Of a stretch of DNA of 64,000 nt, positions 21,194 through 32,350 are shown in pieces. Below the pieces are notes generated by a model. The model was given only the letters and a program-made list of their open reading frames with translations, had not been told where the DNA came from and ran no database searches. The stretch comes from Geopseudomonas aromaticivorans (GTDB lineage: Bacteria; Pseudomonadota; Gammaproteobacteria; Pseudomonadales; Pseudomonadaceae), in contig NZ_JAHRGL010000010.1 of assembly GCF_019097855.1 (NCBI RefSeq), positions 1-64,000 of the forward strand. Direction: 5' to 3'. The number at the start of each line of letters is the position of its first letter. Position 1 is the first letter of the stretch. The position numbers and the translations under genes were made by a program.

Positions 21194-23959
21194 ATGGCTC
21201 TAAATCCCCCCTTGTTCCGCAGAAAATTCCCCCTCCTCGTCACCGGCAGTCTGCTGGCCTTGGGTTCCGCTCCGCTCCTGCATGCCGCCGAGCAGTTCGA
21301 CTGCCAAGCCTCCGCCGGCGGCAGCTGGGCCTGTTCGCCGAAGACACCCAGCGCCGCCCTGCCGCCGCGCCCACAGCCGGCCGAAGCCACCGTCAGCCGC
21401 AGCGCCGAACAGGCGCCGGTAGCCGCTCCGGCGAGCGGTGAGCCGCAAGCAGCCCCGCTGGCCAGCGACAATGGCGGCCGGGCACTGGCTTCGCGCAGCG
21501 CCGACTACAGCCATCTGGACTGGGTGCCGCGCGATAAACTCAGCGAGGCCCAGCGTGCCGAGATCGCGCCCTACTGCGCCGGCACCTACGTCGAGCCCAA
21601 GCGTCCCGGCATCGACGACACCACGCCGCAGGGCGAGGCACCGACCTTCGTCGGCGCCCGCGCCTCGCGCTACGAGCAGCAGACCGAAACCACCACCCTC
21701 GCTGGCGACGTGGTCCTGCGCCAGGGCAGCATGCAGGCCGAGGCCGACGAGGCCAACCTGCACCAGCTGGAAAACCGCGGCGAACTCAAGGGCAACGTGC
21801 GTCTGCGCGACAACGGCATTCTGGTGGTCGGCGACCGCGCCCAGCTGCAGCTGGACAACGGCGAGGCCGAGGTCGACAACGCCGAGTACGTGATCCACGC
21901 CGCCAAGACCCGCGGCAGCGCGAAATACGCCAAGCGCCAGGACGATGCCGTGGTGCGCCTGAAGGACGGCACCTACACCCGCTGCGAGCCGGGCGAAAAC
22001 ACCTGGCACCTGAAGGGCAACAACATCAAGCTGGACCCGGCCACCGGCTTCGGCACCGCGACCAACGTGACCCTGCGGGTGAAGGATGTGCCGGTGTTCT
22101 ACACCCCGTACATCTACTTCCCGATCGACGACCGCCGCCAGTCCGGCTTCCTGACGCCGAGCATGAGCACGTCGAGCGACTCCGGCTTCTCGCTGAAGAC
22201 GCCCTACTACTTCAACCTGGCGCCCAACTACGACGCCACCCTCTATCCGACCTACATGGCCAATCGCGGCCTGCTGATGGAGGGCGAACTCCGCTACCTG
22301 ACCCCGGCCAGCGAAGGCCAGGTCGGCGGCGCCTGGCTGAACGACTCGGAAGACGAGCGCAAGCTGCAGTCGGAGTACGAAGACCAGCGCTGGATGTACA
22401 ACTGGCAGCACAAGGGCGGGCTGGATTCGCGCTGGCTGGCCGAGGTCGACTACACCGACATCAGCGACCCGTACTACTTCCAAGATCTGGATACCAACCT
22501 GGGCTTCGACCAGCCCAGCTTCCTCAACCAGCGCGGCAGCCTGAGCTATCGCGGCGACAGCTACACCGCACGGCTCAATGTGCACGCCTACGAGCCGACC
22601 AGCGTGGTCGACGTCACCCCCTACGACCGCCTGCCGCAGCTGACCCTCGACGGTGCCCTGCCGTTCCAGCCGGGCGGCCTGCAGTTCAGCTATGGCACCG
22701 AGTTCGTCAGCTTCCAGCGCAGCCTGCGCAACGGCAACTTCGTCAACGAGGATGGCACGCCACAGCGCTGGTATGACGAAAACATCGTGGGCCTGGGCCG
22801 CGCCGAAGGCGACCGCCTGCATCTGGAGCCGGGCGTCAGCCTGCCGCTGAACTGGTCGTGGGGCTACCTCAAGCCGTCGCTCAAGTACGCTTACACCCGC
22901 TACGACCTGGACCTCGACCAGCAGGGGCGCAACAGCCTGCTTGCCGAGCAGCAGTTCGATAGCAGCCAGGACCGCCAGACCCCGATCTACAGCGTCGACA
23001 GCGGCCTGTATTTCGACCGCAACACCGACCTGTTCGGCAAGGGCACCCGCCAGACCCTCGAACCGCGCGCCTTCTACCTGTACGTGCCGGAAGAGGACCA
23101 GACCGACATCCCGGTATTCGACACCGGCGAGAGCACCTTCAGCTATGCCTCGCTGTGGCGCGACAACCGCTTCTCCGGCAAGGACCGCATCGGCGACGCC
23201 AACCAGCTGTCGCTGGGGGCCACCAGTCGCTGGATCGAGCCCAACGGCTTCGAGCGGCAGACCTTCAGCCTCGGCCAGACCTTCTACTTTGAAGACCGTC
23301 AGGTGCAGATGCCGGGCATCGACTACCGCACCCGTGGCGATGCACGTACCTCCACCTCGCCCTATGCGCTGGAGTACCTGTACCGCTTCAACCGCGACTG
23401 GCGCTTCAACCTCGATCTCGCCCAGGAACGTTCCCTGGGCCAGACGCGCTCCGGCAGTGCCATGTTCCACTACCAGCCGGAAGCCAACCCGAACAAGGTG
23501 GTCAACCTCGGTTATCGCTACCGCAACGACACCATGCGTTACGATCAGGCCAGCGGCACCTGGACCTATGGCGGCGACTTCGGCACCCCCGGCACGCCGG
23601 GCTACATCAAGGATTACTACAAGATCGAGCAGCACGACATCTCCACCATCTGGCCGATCATGCCGCAGTGGAGCGTGATCGCGCGCTGGCAGCACGACTA
23701 CAGCCGCAACCGCACACTGGAGGCGATGGGCGGCTTCGAGTACGACAGCTGCTGCTGGAAGCTGCGCCTGATCAACCGCTACTGGATGGACTACGACGAA
23801 TACGACCTCAACCCGGATGCAAACGAAGAGGCCGACCGCGGCATCTTCCTGCAGATCGTATTCAAGGGCCTCGGCGGCGTGGTTGGCAGCCAGGTAGAGT
23901 CCTTCCTCGACCAAGGCATTCAAGGTTACCGTGAACGTGAAGACCAAGCTTATCAATAG
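21194..23959 (+). CDS. lptD: LPS-assembly outer-membrane protein LptD
   Basis: The 26-strand barrel that, with LptE, inserts lipopolysaccharide into the outer leaflet. Its 921 residues begin with a signal peptide (about 1-32, ending LLHAA). A Pseudomonas-specific insertion of about 100 residues follows, then an OstA/LptA-like jellyroll (about 160-290) and the barrel. Cysteines at 37, 47, 128, 264 and the adjacent pair C853-C854 (DSCCW) fit disulfides between the N-terminal domain and barrel. surA starts inside its last codons; SurA helps fold LptD, so the coupling is functional. Confidence 0.96.
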   Translation: MALNPPLFRRKFPLLVTGSLLALGSAPLLHAAEQFDCQASAGGSWACSPKTPSAALPPRPQPAEATVSRSAEQAPVAAPASGEPQAAPLASDNGGRALASRSADYSHLDWVPRDKLSEAQRAEIAPYCAGTYVEPKRPGIDDTTPQGEAPTFVGARASRYEQQTETTTLAGDVVLRQGSMQAEADEANLHQLENRGELKGNVRLRDNGILVVGDRAQLQLDNGEAEVDNAEYVIHAAKTRGSAKYAKRQDDAVVRLKDGTYTRCEPGENTWHLKGNNIKLDPATGFGTATNVTLRVKDVPVFYTPYIYFPIDDRRQSGFLTPSMSTSSDSGFSLKTPYYFNLAPNYDATLYPTYMANRGLLMEGELRYLTPASEGQVGGAWLNDSEDERKLQSEYEDQRWMYNWQHKGGLDSRWLAEVDYTDISDPYYFQDLDTNLGFDQPSFLNQRGSLSYRGDSYTARLNVHAYEPTSVVDVTPYDRLPQLTLDGALPFQPGGLQFSYGTEFVSFQRSLRNGNFVNEDGTPQRWYDENIVGLGRAEGDRLHLEPGVSLPLNWSWGYLKPSLKYAYTRYDLDLDQQGRNSLLAEQQFDSSQDRQTPIYSVDSGLYFDRNTDLFGKGTRQTLEPRAFYLYVPEEDQTDIPVFDTGESTFSYASLWRDNRFSGKDRIGDANQLSLGATSRWIEPNGFERQTFSLGQTFYFEDRQVQMPGIDYRTRGDARTSTSPYALEYLYRFNRDWRFNLDLAQERSLGQTRSGSAMFHYQPEANPNKVVNLGYRYRNDTMRYDQASGTWTYGGDFGTPGTPGYIKDYYKIEQHDISTIWPIMPQWSVIARWQHDYSRNRTLEAMGGFEYDSCCWKLRLINRYWMDYDEYDLNPDANEEADRGIFLQIVFKGLGGVVGSQVESFLDQGIQGYREREDQAYQ

Positions 23960-25232
23960 TCTGCTCCCCCTCGCCCTGGGCGCCCTGCTGTGCTGCAGCA
24001 CGGTCCAGGCCGAGGTCCAGCCGCTCGACCGCGTGGTAGCCATCGTCGACAACGACGTGATCATGCAGAGCCAGCTCGACCAGCGCCTCGACGAAGTGCG
24101 GCAGAACCTGGCCAAGCGTGGCGGCGACCTGCCGCCGCGCGACGCCCTGGCGCCGCAGGTGCTGGAACGCCTGATCGTCGAGAACCTGCAGCTGCAGATG
24201 GGCGAGCGCTCCGGCATCCGCATCGGCGACGAGGAACTGAACCGGGCGATGGCCACCATCGCCCAGCGCAACAACCTCAGCCTCGAGCAGTTCAGGGCCG
24301 CCCTCGCCCGCGACGGCCTGTCCTACGACGACGCCCGCGAGCAGGTACGCCGCGAGATGGTCGTCAGTCGCGTACGCCAGCGCCGGGTGGCCGAGCGCAT
24401 CCAGGTCAGCCCGCAGGAAGTGCAGAACTTCCTCGCCTCCGACCTGGGCAAGCTGCAGCTGTCGGAAGAGTTCCGGCTGGCCAACATCCTTGTGCCGCTG
24501 AGCGAGGGCTCCTCGGCCCAGGCGATCCAGGCCGCCGAACGCCAGGCGCGCGACATCCATGCCCAGCTGCAGCAGGGCGCCGACTTCGCGCGCCTGGCCA
24601 TGGCCCGCTCGGCCAGCGAAAACGCCCTCGAGGGCGGCGAGATCGGCTGGCGCAAAGCCGCCCAGCTGCCGCCGCCGTTCGATGCCATGGTCGGCGCCCT
24701 CGGTGTCGGCGAGGTCACCGAGCCGGTGCGCACGCCGGCCGGCTTCATCATGCTCAAGCTGCTCGAGAAGCGCGGCGGTGAGCGCGGCGTGCAGCGCGAT
24801 GAAGTCCACGTCCGCCACATCCTGCTCAAGCCCAGCGAGATCCGCAGCGACGACGAAACCCGCATCCTGGCCGAGCGCCTGTACGAGCGCCTGCAGGGCG
24901 GCGAGGACTTCGCCGAGCTGGCGAAGAGCTTCTCCGAAGACCCGGGCTCGGCACTCCACGGCGGCGACCTGAACTGGATCGACCCCAACTCGCTGGTGCC
25001 CGAGTTCCGCGAAGTGATGGCCAGCAGCCCGGTCGGCCGACTGTCGAAACCGTTCCGCACCCCGTTCGGCTGGCACGTGCTGGAAGTGCTGGATCGCCGC
25101 ACCAGCGACGCCAGTGGCGAGGCCCGCGAACAGCAGGCGCTGAACCTGCTGCGCAACCGCAAGTACGACGAGGAGCTGCAGAACTGGCTGCGCCAGATCC
25201 GCGACGAAGCCTACGTGGAAATCCGCCTGTGA
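23931..25232 (+). CDS. surA: Periplasmic chaperone and peptidyl-prolyl isomerase SurA
   Basis: Escorts unfolded outer-membrane proteins. A signal peptide spans residues 1-27 (cleavage after VQA). The chaperone N-domain and two parvulin domains follow (about 180-280 and 290-390; the second begins [12 protein letters not shown]). Total 433 residues. The chosen start is a GTG 29 bases inside lptD; another GTG two codons later is equally possible, and the first ATG is too far in. It overlaps pdxA by four bases. Confidence 0.95.
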   Translation: MNVKTKLINSLLPLALGALLCCSTVQAEVQPLDRVVAIVDNDVIMQSQLDQRLDEVRQNLAKRGGDLPPRDALAPQVLERLIVENLQLQMGERSGIRIGDEELNRAMATIAQRNNLSLEQFRAALARDGLSYDDAREQVRREMVVSRVRQRRVAERIQVSPQEVQNFLASDLGKLQLSEEFRLANILVPLSEGSSAQAIQAAERQARDIHAQLQQGADFARLAMARSASENALEGGEIGWRKAAQLPPPFDAMVGALGVGEVTEPVRTPAGFIMLKLLEKRGGERGVQRDEVHVRHILLKPSEIRSDDETRILAERLYERLQGGEDFAELAKSFSEDPGSALHGGDLNWIDPNSLVPEFREVMASSPVGRLSKPFRTPFGWHVLEVLDRRTSDASGEAREQQALNLLRNRKYDEELQNWLRQIRDEAYVEIRL

Positions 25233-26230
25233 GCGAGGCGCAGCGCTTTGCCCTGACGCCCGGCGAGCCGGCCGGCATCGGTCCCGACCTGTGCCTGCTG
25301 CTGGCCCGCGCGGCACAGCCGCATGCCCTGGTGGCGATCGCCAGCCGTCAGTTGCTGGCCGAACGCGCCACGCTGCTGGGTCTGGACATCGCCCTGCTCG
25401 AAGTCGCTCCCGGCGCCTGGCCACAGGCCCCGGCGCCGGCCGGCAGCCTGTATGTGTGGGATACCCCGCTGGCGGCACCAGTGCAGGCCGGCCAGCTCGA
25501 CCCGCGCAACGCCGGCTACGTGCTGGAGACCCTGCTGCGCGCCGGCAACGGCTGCGTCGACGGCGACTTCGCCGGGATGATCACCGCCCCCGTGCACAAG
25601 GGCGTGATCAATGAGGCCGGCATCCCCTTCTCCGGGCATACCGAGTTCCTCGCCGAGCTGACCCACACCGAGCAGGTGGTGATGATGCTTGCCACCCGCG
25701 GCCTGCGCGTGGCGCTGGCGACCACCCACCTGCCGCTGCGCGAGGTGGCCGACGCCATCACCGCCGAGCGCCTGACGCGGGTCGCGCGCATCCTGCATGG
25801 CGATCTGCGCGACAAGTTCGGCATCGCCAGCCCGCGCATCCTGGTCTGCGGCCTTAACCCGCACGCCGGCGAGGGCGGCCACCTGGGCCGTGAGGAAATC
25901 GACATCATCGAGCCCACCCTGGCGCGCCTGCGCGGCGAAGGCCTCGACCTGATCGGCCCGCTGCCGGCCGACACCCTGTTCACCCCCAAGCATCTCGAGC
26001 ACTGCGACGCGGTGCTGGCCATGTACCACGACCAGGGCCTGCCGGTGCTCAAGTACAAGGGTTTCGGCGCCGCGGTCAACGTCACCCTCGGCCTGCCGAT
26101 CGTGCGCACTTCGGTCGACCATGGCACCGCCCTGGATCTCGCCGGCAGCGGCCGGGTCGATACCGGCAGCCTGCAGGTGGCGCTGGAAACCGCCTACCAG
26201 ATGACCGCCGGCGCGCAGCAAGCCGGCTGA
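25229..26230 (+). CDS. pdxA: 4-hydroxythreonine-4-phosphate dehydrogenase
   Basis: NAD-dependent step in pyridoxal 5'-phosphate synthesis. It has 333 residues starting at a GTG that overlaps the surA stop (GTGA). Family motifs [35 protein letters not shown] and [12 protein letters not shown], holding the divalent-metal histidines, are intact. The surA-pdxA-rsmA-apaG-apaH order is shared with E. coli. Confidence 0.96.
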   Translation: MSEAQRFALTPGEPAGIGPDLCLLLARAAQPHALVAIASRQLLAERATLLGLDIALLEVAPGAWPQAPAPAGSLYVWDTPLAAPVQAGQLDPRNAGYVLETLLRAGNGCVDGDFAGMITAPVHKGVINEAGIPFSGHTEFLAELTHTEQVVMMLATRGLRVALATTHLPLREVADAITAERLTRVARILHGDLRDKFGIASPRILVCGLNPHAGEGGHLGREEIDIIEPTLARLRGEGLDLIGPLPADTLFTPKHLEHCDAVLAMYHDQGLPVLKYKGFGAAVNVTLGLPIVRTSVDHGTALDLAGSGRVDTGSLQVALETAYQMTAGAQQAG

Positions 26231-26366
26231 AACCCCAGGCAGACGCAGGGTGGCGAGCGGCTTCGGGCCTTATCCACCTTGCGCAGCCTGGCGGGCCATC
26301 GGTCTGCGAATTCCCTCCCAGCCATCCGCAGCCCAGCCGACAGAGCCCGCCGACCCGCGTGTTCGC

Positions 26367-26375
26367 TGGTAAACT
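26367..26375 (+). promoter_or_regulatory. Possible extended -10 promoter for rsmA
   Basis: TGG followed by TAAACT (26370-26375) forms an extended -10 about 70 bases ahead of rsmA. There is no good -35. The pdxA-rsmA gap is 213 bases, long enough for an independent promoter. Confidence 0.35.
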
Positions 26376-26443
26376 GCGCGCCTTCGTCTTTTTCGCCCTG
26401 GGCTCAAGCGTGACGCTTGCCGCTCCAGGCCTGGAGTCCCCCG

Positions 26444-27250
26444 ATGTCCGAGCTGTACCAACACCGCGCCCGCAAGCGTTTCGGCCAGAACTTCCTGCAC
26501 GATGCCGGTGTCATCCACCGCATCCTGCGCGCCATCCATGCGCGCCCAGGCGAACATATGGTCGAAATCGGCCCTGGCCAGGGCGCCCTTACCGAAGGCC
26601 TGCTCGGCAGCGGCGCCAAGCTGGATGTGATCGAGCTGGACAAGGACCTGCTGCCCCTGCTGCAGATGCGCTTCGGCCTCGATCCGAACTTCACCCTCAA
26701 CGCCGGCGATGCCCTGAAGTTCGACTTCAACAGCCTGGTGGCGGACGGCGAGAAGCTGCGCGTGGTCGGCAACCTGCCGTACAACATCTCCACGCCGCTG
26801 ATCTTCCACTTGCTGGAACACGCCGCAATCATCGGCGACATGCACTTCATGCTGCAGAAGGAAGTGGTCGAGCGCCTGGCCGCCACGCCCGGCGGCGGTG
26901 ACTGGGGACGGCTGTCGATCATGGTGCAGTACCACTGCCGGGTGGAGCACCTGTTCAACGTCGGTCCGGGCGCCTTCAACCCGCCGCCCAAGGTCGAATC
27001 GGCCATCGTCCGCCTGGTGCCGCACGCGGTACTGCCGCACCCGGCCAAGGATCATCGTCTGCTCGAGCGCGTGGTGCGCGAAGCCTTCAACCAGCGGCGC
27101 AAGACCCTGCGCAACACCCTCAAGCAGCTGCTCGACGCCCAGGCCATCGAAGCCGCCGGCGTGGATGGCAGCCTGCGCCCGGAACAGCTGGACCTGGCCG
27201 CCTTCGTGCGCCTGGCCGATCAGCTGGCCCTGCAGACAGCGGCCGAGTAA
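26444..27250 (+). CDS. rsmA: 16S rRNA adenine(1518/1519)-N6 dimethyltransferase
   Basis: KsgA/RsmA dimethylates two adjacent adenines in 16S helix 45 late in 30S assembly. Starting at [18 protein letters not shown] with TGGAG upstream gives 268 residues, as in P. aeruginosa; nine upstream in-frame codons are rejected. The SAM-binding [11 protein letters not shown] and the NLPYNIS catalytic motif are present. Confidence 0.96.
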   Translation: MSELYQHRARKRFGQNFLHDAGVIHRILRAIHARPGEHMVEIGPGQGALTEGLLGSGAKLDVIELDKDLLPLLQMRFGLDPNFTLNAGDALKFDFNSLVADGEKLRVVGNLPYNISTPLIFHLLEHAAIIGDMHFMLQKEVVERLAATPGGGDWGRLSIMVQYHCRVEHLFNVGPGAFNPPPKVESAIVRLVPHAVLPHPAKDHRLLERVVREAFNQRRKTLRNTLKQLLDAQAIEAAGVDGSLRPEQLDLAAFVRLADQLALQTAAE

Positions 27251-27289
27251 ATCACTACGCTGTTCATTACGCCGTACGAAGCCGCCGCA

Positions 27290-27676
27290 ATGACCTCAAA
27301 CGACCCGCGCTACCAGATCGACGTCAGCGTCGTCACCCGCCACCTGCCCGAGCAGTCGCTGCCCGAGCAGGAGCGCTATGCCTTCGCCTATACGGTGACC
27401 ATCCGCAACAATGGCCTGCTCGCCGCCAAGCTGCTGACCCGCCACTGGATCATCACCGACGGCAATGCCAAGGTGCAGGAAGTGCGCGGCCCCGGCGTGG
27501 TCGGCGAACAGCCGCTGCTGCAGCCCGGGCAGAGCCACACCTACACCAGCGGCTGTGTGCTGGCCACGCCGGTGGGCAGCATGCACGGCAGCTTCGGCAT
27601 GCAGGCCGGCGACGAGCACGCCTTCGCCGCACCGATCAAGCCGTTCCGCCTGGCCGTGCCCGGAGTCCTGCACTGA
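27290..27676 (+). CDS. apaG: ApaG domain protein
   Basis: A 128-residue single-domain ApaG beta-sandwich protein with the family core [19 protein letters not shown] and GxGVVGEQP. The biochemical role in bacteria is unresolved; metal or nucleotide binding has been suggested. Its stop overlaps the apaH start (TGATG). Confidence 0.93.
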   Translation: MTSNDPRYQIDVSVVTRHLPEQSLPEQERYAFAYTVTIRNNGLLAAKLLTRHWIITDGNAKVQEVRGPGVVGEQPLLQPGQSHTYTSGCVLATPVGSMHGSFGMQAGDEHAFAAPIKPFRLAVPGVLH

Positions 27677-28500
27677 TGGCGCTGTATGCCGTCGGCGACG
27701 TGCAGGGCTGCCTGCAACCGCTGCAGTGCCTGCTGCAGCGGGTCGCTTTCGATCCGCAGCAGGATCGCCTGTGGCTGGTCGGCGACCTGGTCAACCGCGG
27801 CCCGCAATCGCTGGAAACCCTGCGCTTCCTGTTTGCCATGCGCGAGGCGGTGACCACCGTGCTGGGCAACCACGACCTGCACCTGCTCGCCGTGGCACAT
27901 AACGTCGAGCGCCTGAAGAAGACCGACACCCTGCGCGAGATCCTCGACGCCCCGGATCGCGACGACCTGCTCGACTGGCTGCGTCGCCAGCCGCTGCTGC
28001 ACTACGACGAGGAGCGGCAGATCACCCTGGTGCACGCCGGCATCCCGCCGCACTGGTCGCTGAAGAAGGCCCGCAAGCGCGCCGCCGAGGTCGAGGAAGC
28101 CCTGCGCGACGACACTCGCCTGCCGCTGTTTCTCGAGGGCATGTACGGCAACGAGCCGAACAAGTGGGACAGTCGACTGTGCGGCGTTGCCCGGCTGCGC
28201 ACGATCACCAACTATTTCACCCGCATGCGCTTCTGCACCGCCGATGGCCGCCTTGATCTGAAGAGCAAGGAGGGGCTGGGCACTGCACCGAGCGGCTATG
28301 CGCCGTGGTTCAGCCACCCCGGCCGCAAGACCCGCGGACAGAAGATCATCTTCGGCCACTGGGCCGCTCTGCAAGGCCGCTGCGACGAGCCCGGCGTCGA
28401 GGCCCTGGACTCCGGCTGCGTGTGGGGCGCGGAGCTGACCCTGCTCAACGTCGACAGCGGCGAGCGCCTTACCTGCAGTTGCCACAAGGAACAACCATGA
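27676..28500 (+). CDS. apaH: Bis(5'-nucleosyl)-tetraphosphatase, symmetrical
   Basis: Hydrolyses Ap4A to two ADP and can remove Np4 caps from RNA. It is a 274-residue metallophosphatase with the metal-site series [22 protein letters not shown] and GHWA all visible. It overlaps apaG by one base and glpE by four. Confidence 0.96.
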   Translation: MALYAVGDVQGCLQPLQCLLQRVAFDPQQDRLWLVGDLVNRGPQSLETLRFLFAMREAVTTVLGNHDLHLLAVAHNVERLKKTDTLREILDAPDRDDLLDWLRRQPLLHYDEERQITLVHAGIPPHWSLKKARKRAAEVEEALRDDTRLPLFLEGMYGNEPNKWDSRLCGVARLRTITNYFTRMRFCTADGRLDLKSKEGLGTAPSGYAPWFSHPGRKTRGQKIIFGHWAALQGRCDEPGVEALDSGCVWGAELTLLNVDSGERLTCSCHKEQP

Positions 28501-28826
28501 GCGAATTCAAGCGCATCGACCCCGCCACCGCCCACGACCTGCGCCAGAATGGCGCGGTGGTGGTCGACATCCGTGATCCGCACAGCTTTGCCAGCGGCCA
28601 CATCCCCGGCGCCCGTCACCTGGACAACCACTCGCTGGCCGACTTCATCGCCGGCGCCGACATGGACAAGCCGCTGCTGGTGATCTGCTACCACGGCAAC
28701 TCCAGCCAGAACGCGGCCGGCTTCCTGGCCCACCAGGGCTTCAGCGAGGTCTACAGCATCGACGGCGGCTTCGAACTGTGGCGCGCCCAGTACCCGGACG
28801 AGGTCGCCCGCCTCCCCCACGACTGA
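28497..28826 (+). CDS. glpE: Thiosulfate sulfurtransferase GlpE
   Basis: A single-domain rhodanese of 109 residues with the active-site cysteine in VICYHGNSS. The true start is the ATG overlapping the apaH stop (ATGA), with AAGGAA upstream; the reading frame extends 64 codons further into apaH without meaning. The apaH-glpE linkage is normal for Pseudomonas. Confidence 0.93.
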   Translation: MSEFKRIDPATAHDLRQNGAVVVDIRDPHSFASGHIPGARHLDNHSLADFIAGADMDKPLLVICYHGNSSQNAAGFLAHQGFSEVYSIDGGFELWRAQYPDEVARLPHD

Positions 28827-28894
28827 CCGCCAAGCCACCTTCAGCCCGTCACCACGCCGTCGTTTTTTCCTGCTGCGCGCTCGACAAAGCAGGT

Positions 28895-28901
28895 CTATGC
28901 T
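28895..28901 (+). promoter_or_regulatory. Possible RpoS-type -10 element before prkA
   Basis: CTATGCT resembles the sigma-S extended -10 (CTATACT), about 165 bases before prkA. The 239-base interval also contains two hairpins: AAGCCGG-CCCA-CCGGCTT at 28927-28944, which may end glpE transcripts, and a 9-bp stem at 28991-29010 in the presumed prkA leader. The prkA cluster is reported to be RpoS-dependent in P. aeruginosa. Confidence 0.35.
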
Positions 28902-29065
28902 TTTCTCAAGAGTCTTCCAAAAGGGAAAGCCGGCCCACCGGCTTCCATGAGGCGGTACGACCATTGGGGGTCGAGTGAGGGGATAAGCAGGTTGGCGCAC
29001 CGCGCCAGCCTGTCCGTGCCCGCCCGAGGCCCGCTTCCGGTTCAGGCATCGAGCGAGGTGACGTC

Positions 29066-30988
29066 ATGAGCATTTTCAGCCATTTCCAGCAACGCTACGA
29101 AACCACGCGCCAGGAGGAATACTCCCTGCAGGAGTATCTCGACCTGTGCAAGCAGGATCCGCTGACCTACGCCAGCGCCGCCGAGCGCATGCTCAAGGCC
29201 ATCGGTGAGGCGCAGCTGGTGGATACGGCCAGCGACCCGCGGCTGTCGCGAATCTTCTCCAACAAGGTGATTCGCCGCTACCCAGCGTTTGCCGACTTCC
29301 ACGGCATGGAAGACTGCATCGACCAGATCGTCTCCTACTTCCGCCATGCCGCCCAGGGCCTGGAAGAGAAGAAGCAGATCCTCTACCTGCTCGGCCCGGT
29401 CGGCGGCGGCAAGTCGTCGCTGGCGGAGAAGCTCAAGCACCTGATGGAGCACATCCCCTTCTATGCCATCAAGGGCTCGCCGGTGTTCGAGTCGCCGCTC
29501 GGCCTGTTCAATCCGGACGAGGACGGCGCCATCCTCGAGGAGGAATATGGCATCCCGCAGCGCTACCTGAGCTCGATCATGTCGCCGTGGGCGACCAAGC
29601 GCCTCAACGAGTTCGGCGGCGACATCAGCAAGTTCCGCGTGGTCAAGCTGTACCCGTCGATCCTCAACCAGATCGCCATCGCCAAGACCGAGCCGGGCGA
29701 CGAGAACAACCAGGACATCTCCGCGCTGGTCGGCAAGGTCGATATCCGCAAGCTCGAGGAATTCCCGCAGAACGACCCGGATGCCTACAGCTACTCCGGC
29801 GCGCTGTGCCGCGCCAACCAGGGCATCATGGAATTCGTCGAGATGTTCAAGGCGCCGATCAAGGTGCTGCACCCGCTGCTGACCGCCACCCAGGAAGGCA
29901 ACTACAACAGCACCGAAGGCCTCGGCGCGATTCCCTACAGCGGCATCCTGCTGGCCCACTCCAACGAAGCCGAGTGGCACAGCTTCCGCAACAACAAGAA
30001 CAACGAGGCGTTCATCGACCGCATCTACATCGTCAAGGTGCCCTACTGCCTGCGCGTCACCGACGAGATCAAGATCTACGACAAGCTGCTGGTCAACAGC
30101 TCGCTGGCCCACGCCCACTGCGCGCCGGACACCCTGAAGATGCTCGCCCAGTTCACCGTGCTGAGCCGCCTGAAGGAGCCGGAAAACTCCAACATTTACT
30201 CGAAGATGCGCGTCTACGACGGCGAGAACCTCAAGGACACCGATCCCAAGGCCAAGTCGATCCAGGAATACCGCGACGCCGCCGGCGTCGACGAGGGCAT
30301 GAACGGCCTGTCGACCCGTTTCGCCTTCAAGATCCTCTCCAAGGTGTTCAACTTCGACCCCCACGAGGTGGCGGCCAACCCGGTGCACCTGCTCTACGTG
30401 CTCGAGCAGCAGATCGAGCAGGAGCAGTTCCCGGCGGAAACCCGCGAGCGCTACCTGCGCTTCCTCAAGGAATACCTGGCGCCGCGCTACGTCGAGTTCA
30501 TCGGCAAGGAAATCCAGACCGCCTACCTGGAGTCCTACAGCGAGTACGGGCAGAACATCTTCGACCGCTACGTGCTGTACGCCGACTTCTGGATCCAGGA
30601 CCAGGAGTACCGCGACCCGGAGACCGGCGAGATCCTCAATCGCGGCTCGCTCAACGAGGAGCTGGAGAAGATCGAGAAGCCGGCCGGCATCAGCAATCCG
30701 AAGGATTTCCGCAACGAGATCGTCAACTTCGTGCTGCGCGCCCGGGCCAACAACAACGGCAAGAACCCGTCGTGGCTGTCCTACGAAAAGCTGCGCGCGG
30801 TGATCGAGAAAAAGATGTTCTCCAACACCGAGGAGCTGCTGCCGGTCATCAGCTTCAACGCCAAGGGCAGCAAGGACGAGCAGCAGAAGCACAACGACTT
30901 CGTGCGGCGCATGGTCGAGCGCGGCTACACCGAGAAACAGGTGCGCCTGCTCGCCGAATGGTACCTGCGCGTGCGCAAGTCGCAGTAG
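29066..30988 (+). CDS. prkA: Serine protein kinase PrkA (YeaG)
   Basis: A 640-residue cytoplasmic protein combining an AAA-like module (Walker A at G110-S117, LGPVGGGKSS) with a C-terminal kinase-related domain. In E. coli YeaG acts in stationary-phase and nitrogen-starvation responses; a Bacillus homologue affects sporulation and may be a protease. GAGGTGAC precedes the ATG. It heads the conserved prkA-yeaH-spoVR cluster with an 87-base gap before yeaH. Confidence 0.94.
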   Translation: MSIFSHFQQRYETTRQEEYSLQEYLDLCKQDPLTYASAAERMLKAIGEAQLVDTASDPRLSRIFSNKVIRRYPAFADFHGMEDCIDQIVSYFRHAAQGLEEKKQILYLLGPVGGGKSSLAEKLKHLMEHIPFYAIKGSPVFESPLGLFNPDEDGAILEEEYGIPQRYLSSIMSPWATKRLNEFGGDISKFRVVKLYPSILNQIAIAKTEPGDENNQDISALVGKVDIRKLEEFPQNDPDAYSYSGALCRANQGIMEFVEMFKAPIKVLHPLLTATQEGNYNSTEGLGAIPYSGILLAHSNEAEWHSFRNNKNNEAFIDRIYIVKVPYCLRVTDEIKIYDKLLVNSSLAHAHCAPDTLKMLAQFTVLSRLKEPENSNIYSKMRVYDGENLKDTDPKAKSIQEYRDAAGVDEGMNGLSTRFAFKILSKVFNFDPHEVAANPVHLLYVLEQQIEQEQFPAETRERYLRFLKEYLAPRYVEFIGKEIQTAYLESYSEYGQNIFDRYVLYADFWIQDQEYRDPETGEILNRGSLNEELEKIEKPAGISNPKDFRNEIVNFVLRARANNNGKNPSWLSYEKLRAVIEKKMFSNTEELLPVISFNAKGSKDEQQKHNDFVRRMVERGYTEKQVRLLAEWYLRVRKSQ

Positions 30989-31075
30989 TAATCTAGGGAA
31001 GGCCCGGCGCGGAGCGAGATAGCCATCCCGCTCCGCGCCTTACGCTCCGGGTCCAAGACCGCACGGGAGTACGCC

Positions 31076-32350
31076 ATGAGTTACGTCATCGACCGGCGAC
31101 TGAACGGCAAGAACAAGAGCACGGTGAACCGCCAGCGCTTCCTGCGGCGTTACCGCGACCACATCAAGAAGGCGGTGGAAGAGGCCGTCAGCCGCCGCTC
31201 CATTACCGACATGGAGCACGGCGAGCAGATCAGCATCCCCTCGCGCGACATCGACGAGCCCGTGTGGCACCACGGCCGCGGCGGCCGGCAGACCATCATC
31301 CACCCGGGCAACAAGGAATTCATCAGCGGCGAGCGCATCCCGCGCCCCTCGGGCGGCGGGGGCGGCGGCGCGGGCCAGGGCAAGGCCAGCAACTCCGGCG
31401 AGGGCATGGACGAGTTCGTGTTCCAGATTACCCAGGAGGAGTTCCTCGACTTCATGTTCGAGGACCTGGCGCTGCCGAACCTGGTGAAGAAGCACCTGGC
31501 CGGCATGGACAGTTTCAAGACCGTGCGCGCCGGGATCAGCAGCGAGGGCACCCCCGCGCGACTGAACATCGTGCGCACCCTGCGCTCGGCCCATGCCCGG
31601 CGCATCGCCCTCAGCGGCTCGAGCCGCGCGCGCCTGCGCGAGCTCAAGGCCGAGCTGGAACGGCTGCGCATCGAGGAGCCGGACAACTTCACGGATATCC
31701 GCGCCCTGGAGGAAGAAATCGGCGGCCTGCGGGCGCGCATCGAGCGCCTGCCGTTCCTCGACACCTTCGACCTCAAGTACAACCTGCTGGTCAAGCAGCC
31801 CAACCCGACCTCCAAGGCGGTGATGTTCTGCCTGATGGACGTGTCCGGCTCGATGACCCAGGCCACCAAGGACATCGCCAAGCGGTTCTTCATCCTCTTG
31901 TATTTGTTCCTCAAGCGCAGCTACGACAAGATCGAGGTGGTGTTCATCCGCCACCACACCAGCGCCAAGGAAGTCGACGAGCAGGAGTTCTTCTACTCGC
32001 GGGAAACCGGCGGCACCATCGTCTCCAGCGCGCTCAAGCTGATGCAGGAAGTCATGGCCGCCCGCTATCCGGTCAACGAATGGAACATCTACGCCGCCCA
32101 GGCTTCGGACGGCGACAACTGGAACGACGACTCGCCGGTCTGCCGCGACATCCTGATGCGCCAGATCATGCCGTTCGTGCAGTACTTCAGCTATGTCGAG
32201 ATCACCCCGCGCGAGCACCAGGCGCTGTGGCACGAGTACGAGCAGGTCAGCGAAGCCTTCCCGGAGAGCTTCGCCCAGCAGCAGATCGTCTCCGCCGGCG
32301 ACATCTACCCGGTGTTCCGCGAACTGTTCCAGAGGAGGGTCGCCGCATGA
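31076..32350 (+). CDS. DUF444 VWA-domain protein YeaH
   Basis: A 424-residue protein with a basic N-terminus, a Gly-rich linker near residues 90-105, and a C-terminal von Willebrand A domain. The metal-ion-dependent adhesion motif DVSGSM is intact (D255, S257, S259). It probably works as the partner of the PrkA ATPase, as MoxR-VWA pairs do. It overlaps the spoVR-like gene by four bases. Molecular target unknown. Confidence 0.9.
   Translation: MSYVIDRRLNGKNKSTVNRQRFLRRYRDHIKKAVEEAVSRRSITDMEHGEQISIPSRDIDEPVWHHGRGGRQTIIHPGNKEFISGERIPRPSGGGGGGAGQGKASNSGEGMDEFVFQITQEEFLDFMFEDLALPNLVKKHLAGMDSFKTVRAGISSEGTPARLNIVRTLRSAHARRIALSGSSRARLRELKAELERLRIEEPDNFTDIRALEEEIGGLRARIERLPFLDTFDLKYNLLVKQPNPTSKAVMFCLMDVSGSMTQATKDIAKRFFILLYLFLKRSYDKIEVVFIRHHTSAKEVDEQEFFYSRETGGTIVSSALKLMQEVMAARYPVNEWNIYAAQASDGDNWNDDSPVCRDILMRQIMPFVQYFSYVEITPREHQALWHEYEQVSEAFPESFAQQQIVSAGDIYPVFRELFQRRVAA

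Noticed and set aside
21200-24274. A 1024-codon open frame antisense to lptD
   Set aside because: It is a shadow of the real lptD frame in GC-rich DNA, with low-complexity Val/Ala/Gly/Gln composition and no domain motifs.
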